From NCBI GenBank assembly GCA_005765155.1, contig VCCP01000004.1, positions 2,108,001 to 2,172,000 of the forward strand: DNA of 64,000 nucleotides, written 5' to 3'. The translations under genes were made by a program, and so were the position numbers. The notes under the pieces were generated by a model. It saw only the letters and a list, made by a program, of their open reading frames with translations, did not search any database and was not told the DNA's origin. Below are positions 24,143 through 34,654 of this stretch, piece by piece. Source of the stretch: Zelopaecilomyces penicillatus. Its lineage: Eukaryota > Ascomycota > Sordariomycetes > Hypocreales > Pseudodiploosporaceae. Position 1 is the first letter of the stretch, and the number at the start of each line of letters is the position of its first letter.

Positions 24143-24652
24143 TTGATTGAATGAATGGATGCGGGAGTCAATATGTCTGTTTGCTGCATGTTGGGATCAT
24201 GCTTCTGCTTTGGAGAACCAACTGAGAGAGCTATGTGTGTGTGTTATAATAGGTCATGGCGTATTTGGGAACGGATGGGTGAACGTTATATTCCTGTAAT
24301 TTACAATACAAAAGGCATTTATCCGGTGTATATTTCCAAGAACTACTCTCTTGTAGCTGTCTAGTTATAGTAGAATATAGCCTCGATCTAGTAATTTAGA
24401 TTTCAGTCATTATCATATTGGGTCTGCCATCTTTCATAGAATTCTGCACATTTCGATACCGAGTAACCGTGTTTGGTTTGTATTATTATAAGAGCAAGAG
24501 AAGCTTGGCGGGGATCCCCCGTTAAAGAATAGATGGGCCAAAATCATTGCCCCACCTCCAACCTGTCCCATGCAGTGTCGAAGCTGGGGTAGCTTCATGA
24601 ACCGAGCCTCAACCTAACTTCGACAACGACAAAGTCGCATCCACCACCAGCC
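24143..24652. other. Intergenic region MCT1 - TRAPPC2L
   Basis: AT-rich to about 24,490, then mixed; should hold the MCT1 3' UTR and the next promoter. Nothing else was recognised. Confidence 0.45.
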
Positions 24653-25417
24653 ATGTCTACCGCAATGCCCTCAATTGCCTGCCTAGGCGTCATAGGCCGC
24701 AATGTAAGAACGCCCCCTTACCGATGCCCCAGTAGTATTTACAAACAACCTCTCCCAACCCCCATAGAATGAAGGATGCATAGCAACAAAATCCCAAAGT
24801 CCCAAGGACAAAAGAAATCCAAAACTCCCAAAAAGCTAACTTGGCTCGCCTCACAGAATAATCCTCTCCACATCTCCATCTTCCCCTCACAGGACCCCGC
24901 CACAAACACCTTCGCCCCGATCCGCTCACCGCTCCAATTCTCGCTACTGCTCTCCTCCACCATTGACGTCTTCGAGCTCCGCGCCAAGCAGAACGTCGTG
25001 TCCGGCGACTTTGGCCTACTCCACGCCGTGGACGACCGGCTCGCAGCCTACGGATTCGAAACAAACACCGGTGTGCGCATGGTGTGCGTAGTAGACATGC
25101 GCGGACGCCGTGTCGACGGTGGCAGCGGTAGCGGCGGTGGCGGTGGTAGTGGTGGGAGTGCTGGGAGCGGCGGTGGTGGTTCTGCGAGACCCTCGGCCGC
25201 GCTGGCGGCAGTAACCGGGTTGCGGGATGCAGAGCTGAAGCCCGTGTTTCGCGCTATGCAGACCGCCTATGTGAGGTTGCTTCAGAATCCGTTCTTTGAG
25301 CCGGACGAGCACTCGCCACCAGGTGGGCTGGGGGGATCGAAGATTACGAATAAGAAGTTTGTGGAGGATATGAAGAGGATAGGGGAGAGTTGGACGCCTG
25401 GGGTTGTGAACCTCTGA
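24653..25417 (+). CDS. TCA17: TRAPP complex subunit, TRAPPC2L/Tca17-like (sedlin fold)
   Basis: Two exons, 24653-24703 and 24857-25417, with a 153-nt phase-0 intron; 203 aa. An earlier acceptor in the intron leads to a stop codon after 23 codons and was rejected. The spliced N-terminus reads CLGVIGRNNNPLHISIFP, the longin start of sedlin-like TRAPP subunits. Further family matches are STIDVFELRA, DFGLLHAVDDRLAAYGFETN, GVRMVCVVD, and near the C-terminus LRDAELKPVFRAMQTAY and LQNPFF. TRAPPC2L/Tca17 helps assemble the TRAPPII Rab11-type exchange factor at the Golgi. A Gly/Ser-rich insertion of about 30 residues lies between the two conserved halves. Similarity to Trs20/TRAPPC2 means the exact paralogue should be confirmed. 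Confidence 0.82.
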
Positions 25418-25729
25418 AAGGGGTAGAGATGGGTGGATGGAGTTAATGGGAGGAAATGGGGCATTATCAAAGAAGAGAGAAGAGAGAAATAGGTAAAAAC
25501 GGGATATCCTCATGGCATAGGCGTTTGCGGGTTTCTAATGGGTTGTTCGACGATACACAGATGAAATTTTGCTATATTTATATTCTTCATGAAGACGGCT
25601 TTTAAAGAACCTTACTCTTATAGATATGATTATGACCTTGGCGCACTTTGACAATGATTTCTGCCTATGCTCTCCTAGTTGCCTTCTTAGCTCTATATCT
25701 ATCTGCGCGAATAACAGTGACTCTATCTT
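25418..25729. other. Convergent 3' region, TRAPPC2L / AFG1
   Basis: About 310 nt, AT-rich in its middle, holding both 3' UTRs. No other feature is seen. Confidence 0.45.
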
Positions 25730-27736
25730 CTAGATGCGTTCCTCATCGCTTTGTCGCTTTAAATGCTCAATCCTCCACTTTGACAACCCTGCCATTTCCC
25801 CAACTTCCACAACCTCTCCGATTCCTTCCATGTGCTCAGTCCCCACGTTCCCCCCCTGCCCCTCTCCACTCCTTCGATTACTCACTTCAGCACCAACTGT
25901 ACCTGATTTCGATAGAACGCTGCCCTCCCAATGACGCGCCCCGACTGGCAGTGGCCGCCACCAATCTCCAGTCCTGGCGTGCCACCTCGCACCGCACATC
26001 TCCCACAGCCTCGACGCTGCTCGTTTGTACGCGAACCGTTCATCCTCCCCTGTGAACGCACTGGTGTTGCCAAAGTCAACGATGGTAGCGCTTTGCTGCA
26101 GGCCAAAATCGGAATCTTGATCAGGGTCGTATCGTGAGGTAGACGTTTGGGTATCGTAAAAGGAGATATTAGGGCGGAAGGGTGAGAGTTGGTCTTGATA
26201 GACTTCGGCAATGGTTTCCGAATATGTCGCATCGTCTGAACCGCTGGCATCATCTGCAGGTGGACCTTGTGGTTTGGCGTGAGATGAAGAAGACGGCAGC
26301 TTCGGGAAAAACAGGTCGTCAGGGGGATTCTGGGCTCGTATAATGAGTTTGCATCGGGCTTCGTACACTGCATCGAGAAAAGTGATGAAGCGTCGGGCCT
26401 CATTTTTTGTTAATATCGTGAGGATAGGGACGCTGTCGATGATGAATGTGTGATAGGAGGAGGCCATCGTGATGTAGTCAGCTGGGCCGAAGCACTCAAC
26501 AAGTTCGTCAAAGCTCCATCTTACAAAGCCATTGTAGTGCTTGGATATACAAACTTTCCGCCCGTAGACTGTCAAAGCGGAAGGTTCCCAAGGAATCGGT
26601 GCAGAGCTGTCCCATATGATGGCTTGCCGCACCTTATCCTCCCATGCTTCACGACTCCCGTCTAATAAGAAGTAGTAGGGTGGTGTCTTTCGTGTGTGAC
26701 CTTGCTCATCTTCCCCCACAGAGTTCTGCTCGCTCGCAGTGAGTCCAACACTACTTCCATGTGTTTCGGGGGAGATGGCAATAGTCGAACACTCATTCTC
26801 ATCCCTGCGTCTCCAATCCTGAGCGCCTTCCATCTGCCAAAAGTCGCATCTCGCTTTCAAAACGTCCAGAAAGTTGGCAAAGTCACTAGTCCGCCCAAAG
26901 AGCTCACCTTTTGGGCGAGTGAACCCTCCAATCACCCTACCGATCAAACCCCGAGGGGACGTAGGGGTGTAGTCAATTCCTGTAGCCCTTTCCAGCTCCT
27001 CAGGCATTCGGTTTGATGAAGCGACCAGCACACCTCCAAGTTGGAAAAAGGCAATGAAGAGGTGATTGAGAATCTTGCTCGCAGCCCGGTCAGGGAGCTG
27101 AAACTCATCCAGGAACAGGATGGGGGACTCGTCAACAAGCTTCTTCGCCAACCACAAGAGCGAGTATTCGGAGTCAGTGGTTGAGGTCCGTTGGTGCAAT
27201 ACCCGGTGCTTCTCAAGCTGCGATATGGTATATAGCATAAATGTGTTGAAATGCCACCTCTTTTTCTTCTCGGTGGGCAAGCCTTCGGCCAGTAAGTCTA
27301 GCAACATGGACTTGCCTGTTCCCACTTCCCCCGATAGGAAAAGACCCTTTGGCGAATCAATCTCAATGGCGGTTTCATGGCTTTTCAAAACTCGAGTCAA
27401 GGCAACACTGTCCTGGGCCGCAAAGGTAGGCAGAAGATGCTTGAAGAGGGGATTGCGCCATATAGCATGATGCCGCAGGGCCAGTATACCTTCTTCATTC
27501 TCTTCTTTAGGGTGCCCTTCCTCTTCTTGGGTCTTTTTAGTGAGCAGAGCAACCTGGGCTAGTCTTTCACGATACTCAACCTGTGGCGAATAATCTTTGA
27601 TACGCAGGTAGATCTTTTGCAGGTGTCTTGCCAGCCTGTGCTGGGCGGCATCTGGAGAGCATATCCCGCTGGCCACCAATGCGCGATACTTGACTAAAGG
27701 ATCAGTGATTATGACTGCCGTAGAGAAGTTCCTCAT
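25730..27736 (-). CDS. AFG1: AFG1-family mitochondrial AAA-type ATPase
   Basis: Single exon on minus, 668 aa, starting at the ATG at 27,736. The P-loop GEVGTGKS is at residues 136-143 and the Walker B stretch PILFLDEFQLPD at about 205-216; VASSNRMPEEL (about 239) is the sensor region. The N-terminal block PLVKYRALVASGICSPDAAQ is typical of AFG1/LACE1, as is RFITFLDAVYEARCKLIIRA after the ATPase core. Family members promote turnover of mitochondrially encoded respiratory subunits at the inner membrane. The N-terminus here has only a short possible presequence. The protein is longer than usual because of acidic, Ser-rich inserts after about residue 480 and a C-terminal tail of about 120 residues. 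Confidence 0.9.
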   Translation of the reverse strand: MRNFSTAVIITDPLVKYRALVASGICSPDAAQHRLARHLQKIYLRIKDYSPQVEYRERLAQVALLTKKTQEEEGHPKEENEEGILALRHHAIWRNPLFKHLLPTFAAQDSVALTRVLKSHETAIEIDSPKGLFLSGEVGTGKSMLLDLLAEGLPTEKKKRWHFNTFMLYTISQLEKHRVLHQRTSTTDSEYSLLWLAKKLVDESPILFLDEFQLPDRAASKILNHLFIAFFQLGGVLVASSNRMPEELERATGIDYTPTSPRGLIGRVIGGFTRPKGELFGRTSDFANFLDVLKARCDFWQMEGAQDWRRRDENECSTIAISPETHGSSVGLTASEQNSVGEDEQGHTRKTPPYYFLLDGSREAWEDKVRQAIIWDSSAPIPWEPSALTVYGRKVCISKHYNGFVRWSFDELVECFGPADYITMASSYHTFIIDSVPILTILTKNEARRFITFLDAVYEARCKLIIRAQNPPDDLFFPKLPSSSSHAKPQGPPADDASGSDDATYSETIAEVYQDQLSPFRPNISFYDTQTSTSRYDPDQDSDFGLQQSATIVDFGNTSAFTGEDERFAYKRAASRLWEMCGARWHARTGDWWRPLPVGARHWEGSVLSKSGTVGAEVSNRRSGEGQGGNVGTEHMEGIGEVVEVGEMAGLSKWRIEHLKRQSDEERI

Positions 27737-29373
27737 CTTGCTGGCTCAAGGGGGCAGAGAGAAGGCATCCATCGTTCAACTTATGGGCGAAAGTTGAATG
27801 AAGCCAACCAAGTCTGGGTAACAAACAGATTGCCCAAGCGGCCCCCTCTGAAATGTATTTCGAAATAATAAAAAAAGAGAGCAAGAGCGGCAACTTGTCT
27901 TAAAATGAAAGTGTTTGGACTCGCCAAGAATAAACAAATATGCTGAAGCTCGCTATTGGCTGTGTGGTCCCGTTGATGTGGGTTGTTTGTTCCTCATGCA
28001 AGCGCGTTACGAGTTTGAAATGTATGACGCTATTTGGGGTGGGATGAGATCTGGTCCATAGGTACAGGTAGTAAGTTACATGATGCCATTGGTGTGAGTG
28101 GTGGATAAAGTACAGGCCACCTTATAGGCGCCTGCTGTGTCACGAAAACACCACTACAGCGCTAGGTTTTGGCACTTTGTGGCACATATCACCATATATG
28201 TACTTTCTTATGGCTTTTTGCAACATCAAGATGCTTCCACAAAGCCCACAGCGTATCGCCGGAGATTCTCTCCATGATGATGTAGGTGGTAGGAGGTGTG
28301 TCTAATCTTAAATTTTTGAAATATTGCAGACGGAGAGGTCCGTGTATATGAACGAATTGCATCGTTTCTGCTTCCATCCATCGCTGTATCCCCCCACTCC
28401 ATCGACAAAGCAAGTACACACCAGAGATTGATCGTGTGAAGGGAACTTTTCTGGACATGGCAAAAGCTCCGGAAGGGTGTTCTCTGCAACGCTAAAGAGT
28501 ACATCATATTGCTGACAGCAGCGGCGGTGCTGAAGGAAGCATGCGGTTCGATGAAACATCGCGCATCTTGCCAGGTTCTTTCCTGATCCGGCTATTATTC
28601 AATGGACATGAGCTACACGTTGACAATAGTTGAAATATAATGCTTTGAAAGCGCTGCCTGTTGATGACGTCCAGTTGAGCCTTGGCCAGCTGACTTCTCC
28701 TGAATTCTGAGAGCGAAAAGGGCGGCCCGAAGCTACGGTAACGCCTCATCGCAGCGGCAAGTGCCTATATACATGGCCAGTACCTAGTGTACGTAGGTCT
28801 AAAAGAGATACGTATTGTATCTATCAAGTACTCATCAGCTGTGGGTTGCGGCATGGCATCCAAAGCATGGCACAGCGAGTGGTTGTGCTGGCATCCAATG
28901 ATGGATGGATCACGGATGACCCCCTGGTTGGCCAGTGAAGCTCCCCTAAGCTTTGGCGCGGTACCTCCCTGTGGATGGGTGTGGTTGTGCAGGTTGCGTA
29001 CTGATGCAGGTGGTGCGTGTTGTCCGTGTTGGTGCCTTGCGTGTGCTGGCAGGCGGCATCCTAACCTGTGCTAGTACCAACTATAGGACGTGCAGGCGTA
29101 AGGTAGAAATTCTGCCACTTGTTTTTCGCCCACCGCCAACCAAGGTACCCGTTCATGTTGCTTCCTCACGCACTCCACCACGCCAGACTCGTTTTTGGCC
29201 TGACGTGATTTTGATTCTTGCCCATCCTGTCTTGCTAGACTTTGGACAGCCCGGCATGTCATTCTGATCTCGAATCCATCATCAACACCATCGCCTTCCA
29301 ATCCTAGCAGCACCATCCGCCATCATCACCCGCGCGACTTGCGCGACTCCTCGAGCCTTGCGATCCGCCCGCC
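27737..29373. other. Divergent intergenic region AFG1 / Nup133 containing a gene relic
   Basis: About 1.6 kb between divergent starts. It contains the phosphotransferase-like relic listed separately, a TACCTAG motif near 28,772, and near 29,200-29,370 the CT-rich promoter and leader of Nup133. Confidence 0.45.
28189..28497 (-). pseudogene. Relic of an APH-like (aminoglycoside phosphotransferase/choline kinase type) fungal kinase
   Basis: On minus, one frame from about 28,497 reads LPELLPCPEKFPSHD, and after a shift to the next frame at about 28,440 the sequence continues with EAETMQFVHIHGPLRLQY and DTPPTTYIIMERISGDTLW before a stop at 28,189. The second part resembles the N-lobe of fungal APH-domain proteins: a Glu-Ala-Glu-Thr-Met helix, then a [YI]I[IM]ME.I.G.TLW hinge. 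The Brenner-type catalytic motif and the C-lobe are missing, and no splice sites restore them nearby. I infer an old truncated, frameshifted copy. The identification rests on short motifs, so it is tentative. Confidence 0.45.
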
Positions 29374-32300
29374 ATGTTTTCTCCGTCGGTCGCTGAGGGT
29401 GGCCCGGCGACGGCCACGCGCTCCCGTCGCCGCCAGCGCCCCAAGAGTTCTGAGAATCTCGTCCAGCAGCCCAAGACGAAGCGACAACGTCTGCCGCTGA
29501 CTGAGCAGACGTTTACCAACCCCGAGGTCCAGCCTGAGATGACTGAGACCAAGGCCGACAAGATCGCGACCGTTGACCTGAAGACGGAGAACCACATCGA
29601 CAATGCCCATCACACACCGACGCGAAAAGAATTGAATGTGAGGGCAAAGAAGCCCAAACACGGAGAACGGGCTGCTCACAAGGGTGACGGAAGTCTTGTT
29701 TTGGTACGTTTTGGCCACTACACTCTCAGAACTTTGTCATCGTGATTTTCATCATTGCTCGAACCCCGACTCATTCAAATGCTAATTCTACCATCTATAG
29801 ACAAGCACCAATGCCTATAATGTCAGCAAGCTGCCTGCTCTTCCTGACAGGATTCGGGCGGATTGGTCTGGTAAGTGCGGTGGCTGTCATCGTCGATTCT
29901 TCAAGCTAACCCACTACCCCCTTTAGGGAATCAAAACGCCGACGTCTTCTCCTCCTACGGCTATGCCCTGACTCTGACGCCTGCGCATGCCATCGTTTGG
30001 CCATACAACTCAACGTCGCAATCCCCCGAGACGTTCACTTTCACTCTGCCCTCAGCCTCAAAGCCTTCCGATCCTCTCCCCGTTGGATGTCTTGTGTCTC
30101 CATCCGCGTCATCGACAGAGCCCGGCCTGGTGGTCGTCATGGCCGGTAGTGGAAAAGTCGTATTTTGGGAATCGATATCTAGTGCGGCCACGTTCGCGTT
30201 CATAAAGAAGGATCGATCCGGTGTCGAGTATCTGATTTCTGGAATGTCTTCTGGAGAGAAGGTTGTAGCCATAACGAACGCAGAATCGGCTGGGTTCATA
30301 CTAACATTTAACTCTGGTCGCTTGGCATATATGAACGTGCGTGACGGCCACGGACGTCCGGCAATCTCAGTACAATTTTTGCGAACAAATCTCGGAGCCG
30401 CGACGAGTGGCATCTTCGGGAGCATTCGACATGCCTTCTCCAATCTCTCTCTACGGGGCGATATTGCTGCTGTCCGTGCCGATAGATCTTCTCGGGTTGG
30501 TGAAAGGAATGTCGTAGCTCTGACGAGCAAAGGCAAGCTACAATCTTGGAAAATTCACCGCGGTGGACATAACGAATCGATTGGAGAGTCCGATATGCGA
30601 GAACCAATTCTGTCTGCGTTTCAAGGGATGGACCCCGTGAGCCAAGATTTCCCGAGCGACTCTTTCGAAGCTATCGACTTTACATTTGTCCCCAAAGGCT
30701 TGGAATCGAAGTACCTCCAGTTGAGCCGGTTGAGTAATGCCATGGCATCAGACGACTCTCTGGTGCAGCATCTGCTTCTGCTTGTCAGCCTCACAAGAAG
30801 GAGTGTCTCCCGTTACGCCCTTGTAGAGGTAGTACAAACACCTAACGAGTGCCACGTTGGCATGATACGACCTATAACATCATATTCAACTCCCATCCCG
30901 CAGACCGACTCAACCTACTCTCCAAGACCTCGCATCTATCTTCCTCGTCCGGCGTTGGTGGCGTTTGTTGTTTTCGACCGGGCCGCAGTCATCGCTTCAG
31001 TCGCCATCTCACCAGTTTCACCAGATTCTCAGCTGCAAACCGATGCCCACGTTGTCCCTGCATCCTTTGAAGATGTTGTCGACTTTAGGGAAGATAATGT
31101 TCATGAGATTGTTGGTTCTGGCTTTGAAGAGACTCCTTCAGCATCCAGCAGCGGCGATGATAGGATTTCACGACACAAGAGTAAAAACCCGGCCGTGGTA
31201 CTGATGGTACGAGGAGCAGGCATCGTCCGCATTGTCACAACGGATGTGGACAGATTCGCCAGTGACCAGCCACCGCAAGTTTCAGCTAAGAGTAAACTGG
31301 AGCAGGCTGTATTCTTTGGAACCAAACAGGACAATCCGTTGATCTTTGATGCCCGGCGAGAAATCACATTCTCCAACGAGGAACTGGCAAAGGCGGCGCT
31401 TGAGGTCAGCCACGAGATCCTCAGCTCCACCACACCCTATATTTCTACACTCCCTGCCTCATTGGAAGACAACCTTCGTGCTCGATCAAACGCTCTAGAG
31501 AGATTGATACTGCATCTAAAAGCAATTGGTGCGGAATTGGACCGTGAAACGCGGTGGAACCTATTATTCAACGCGGAGAAGATGCATGTCGCAACGCTGC
31601 TTTGGAAACGGCACGAAGCTTTTACTTCTGCACGTCCAGCCAATGACAAGAAAAGCCTGATTGGGAACATTGTTGAATTTATCCATCAGGACCAGAAACA
31701 CAACCCCATCGCTAATATCGGTGAAGTGGATCGTGTTCGCCACTGGTTCATCAACGATATATTCCGACTTGAAATATTTGTTGCTTGGGCTTACGAGGTG
31801 ATCAAGGTTCTATATCGCGACAAACTCTTGGACGACGCCAAAGTTACTGTTATGATCTACGAGGCGATCCAAGTCAATATCTGCACCCATGCTGGTGCTC
31901 TGGATTTTCGAAAGAACAATCTCTTATTCTACGGACTTGGTGATGAAAAGCTTCGAATGGGCATACTCCGAGACAGTTATGAGGGCCTTCCAGAGCCATG
32001 GACTGGCTGTCACTATGTTGCCAATAATGTTGCTCGGTTGGTGGAACTGTCTGACCAGTGGTACCACAAGTGGTCAAAAGATGAAAAAGAAGGCAAACTG
32101 AGAGAAAAGGGCAAGCCCGATCCCGCCGTTATCGCCAAAATCTACGACAGCCTGCCACTGGTGGTTGATGGGATGCTCACGTCTATTCTAGAATATGCCC
32201 GTTGGGCACAGACCACTCCTGATCAGAAGAGCGCAGCTCAAAACTTCGCCAAGGAGTACCAAAAGGAGCGATACAGCAGGCCCATCGTTCTAGCCCGTTA

Positions 32301-33763
32301 CGGGAAATGGGACGAAAGCGCAAACATTGCTGAGAAGCATGGTTGTCTCGAAGGATTGGCCGTCATTCTTCTGGATAATATTGAAGAACTGGAGTCTCAA
32401 ATCTCCAACCCCGGTCTTTCTCTGGCTGAGTCGCAAAACCTAAAATCAGTGAGAGAGGCCAAGAAAACGGCGTTGGAAGACCGATTCTCCAAATACGGCC
32501 AGGAATTCGCTTTTCCTATTTATGAATTTTTGCTTGAAAAGCATGGGGTGGATGCTGTGTTGGCGTTCGATCTAGAGACGCTCGGTTTCAAGACGCAGTT
32601 CTTACGAAGCAAACCAGAGTTGGCAAGGATATCATGGATCAACGACATTCAGCAAGAAAAAGACGTGGACCATGCAGCTGACACTCTCATCAGGCTCGCC
32701 CTCGAGAAGGAGCAGCAGGTGTGGAGCAAGAAAATTGAGCTCAGTCTCGGAAAACTCGCTCTCTTGGCTGATGTAGAAGAGAAATCCAAATTATCTAGCC
32801 CGTTCATCACAAATGCCGACGATGTCCGCCATGAACAACAGCTGGCAAAGGTCGACAAGGAGCTGATTACGGTAAAGATTCAGGATCAGCTGTATGGGCA
32901 GATCTTTGCAAGCACGTATGATGCGGTCGACGAGGCAGCTGCGCTGAACTTTGCCATGGAAGCGCACAGTGCCAACGTACCCCGACGACAGAAAGCACTG
33001 CGGCAGCTTTTTGAAGGCGGTTTGGAGCGGCTGTTGAAACACGAGGCACTCGACGCTATGACTCTGATCGATCTACTAACACTGGTTGACCTCAACCCAG
33101 AGTCGAAAGAAGAGATTGCCCATCCTTTCTGGTTGGCACTCAAGGTCGCAGAGAGTAGTTGTCATGGCGATGAGATTAAAGACGCCAAGAGACTCATTTG
33201 GAGACGACTTTTTATTCGAGACGACTGGGCCAAGATCAATGACACACAGTTGAAGGATGACCGCCAAGTTGTAGAGCGCCTTGTCGACACAGAGCTCTAT
33301 GCCATGCTGGCCGATTGCATTCAATACCGTAAGTTTCTAACCTTCCAATTCATATCCTATAGTGAGCAAACGACTAATTCATGTTGCAGAGGATGTTCGT
33401 GATCGATTCAGACCAATGTCTCCTCATGAGACGCTTGGAACATTCACAAAGAATCTAGATCGACGCTTCCGGGATTTCGATACCGGGATGGCATCGAAAC
33501 TAATAGAGGCCATGCAATATGAGGACAAGATTCTCAATCAGTATATCGAGAAGAACCGACTATCAGAGTGGCTGCGCACCACGCTTGAGGCCGCTCAAAG
33601 CGATGTGGATAGTCTTGCTGAAGAGGAGGTGGGTGAGCAGCATGCATCAGCTGCCTTCTCTGCCAGCGAAGAAGCACATGTTTCAACATCTTTATTCGGC
33701 AATGGAAGTAATGGGACGGTGAGGAGATCTTCGGGATCCATGTTCAATCATGCTATGGCCTAG
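29374..33763 (+). CDS. NUP133: Nucleoporin Nup133 (Nup84/Y complex)
   Basis: Four exons, 29374-29703, 29801-29870, 29927-33328 and 33390-33763, with introns of 97, 56 and 61 nt; 1,391 aa. The first about 110 residues are basic and disordered (RSRRRQRPKSSENL), with KTKRQR-type basic clusters. A beta-propeller follows from about residue 115 to 520 (YGYALTLTPAHAIVWPYN, GFILTFNSGRLAYMNV, VVALTSKGKLQSWKI). The rest is an alpha-helical stack (ETRWNLLFNAEKMHVATLLWKRHE, SRPIVLARYGKWDESANIAEKHG) ending in the Nup84-binding region. The C-terminal exon continues in frame after the 61-nt intron (CIQY|QDVRDRFRPM). Nup133 sits at the outer ring of the nuclear pore and helps pore assembly and mRNA export. 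Fungal orthologues are of this size. Confidence 0.92.
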
Positions 33764-34654
33764 GAAGGGCGATGATGATCCCATTGGGCGCGGCGTTGGG
33801 TTTGTTTAAGCACATCCATTCAAATTTTTGTACAGTAAAGCGAAGAAGACAAGGAGACATGGAGACAGAGACAGAAAGATGCCTGCAAAAAATAGTGCAG
33901 CTAGGCAGGGGCTGACAGAGATAGAGAGAGAAGGAGAAAGAGAGAGATTGGCTAATATGCTTTGTGTGTTCTCTCTTCTCAGGAGAGATTGGCATTGCAG
34001 TTGATGGGAAGACGAGAAGACGGGAAAAAAATTTATCAACGGATGGGCAGGGTCTGGATACCTTGGATGGAGCAGCATTCCTTCTATTACTTTTTTCCTT
34101 TTCTGTTCTGTGGCTAAATTATAACCACGATTTGCGCGTGCCGTGGCACGCGCTTACATCCATCTGATCAATGGGCCTTTGTATGCACGTGTGTCAAAAC
34201 AATAACCGTTGACCAGTTTGTCACAAGCAGTAGAACCAATGCATGCAAGTATGCGTACAACGTAATCATCTCGGCGTTATGTACATGACATACCCAGCTC
34301 TGATCTAGTTACAACCAGATCCTCATCACTCCTTGTCCCTTTCCCTCTCAAACCACTTTAAAGAGAAGCTCGCCAGCCTCTCCCAGATCTGTATACCGTG
34401 GACGAGTCCAAGCAAGCACTGCATTCGCCACTCCTTGGGAAAAAAACACTTTTTGTGATCAACCTGGCGCCGCGCCTAACCTGTGATACGTTCACGCGCA
34501 CATCTCAAGAAAAGGACTCCACAAAGTGAACCTATAGACCAATGGCAATGGACATTTTTTTATTGTATGAGAATCAGTAGACGAGACAAGATTGCTGGCA
34601 AGGCTGCTCTCGGGTCCAGGCACTGCGAAAAGTTAAAAGTAAATGATACATGGC
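33764..34654. other. Convergent intergenic region Nup133 / eIF2 beta
   Basis: About 890 nt with a purine-rich GAGAGA stretch near 33,860-33,950. Both neighbours end here. No RNA gene or open frame was recognised. Confidence 0.45.

Noticed and set aside
23416..24189. 257-codon frame antisense to MCT1
   Set aside because: Shadow of a long coding exon on the opposite strand; Ser/Pro-rich with no family motif.
24770..24846. Alternative acceptor for TRAPPC2L exon 2 after CCATAG
   Set aside because: It gives a stop codon after about 23 residues and loses the NNPLHISIFP motif.
29961..30536. 191-codon frame antisense to Nup133
   Set aside because: Opposite-strand shadow of a confident exon.
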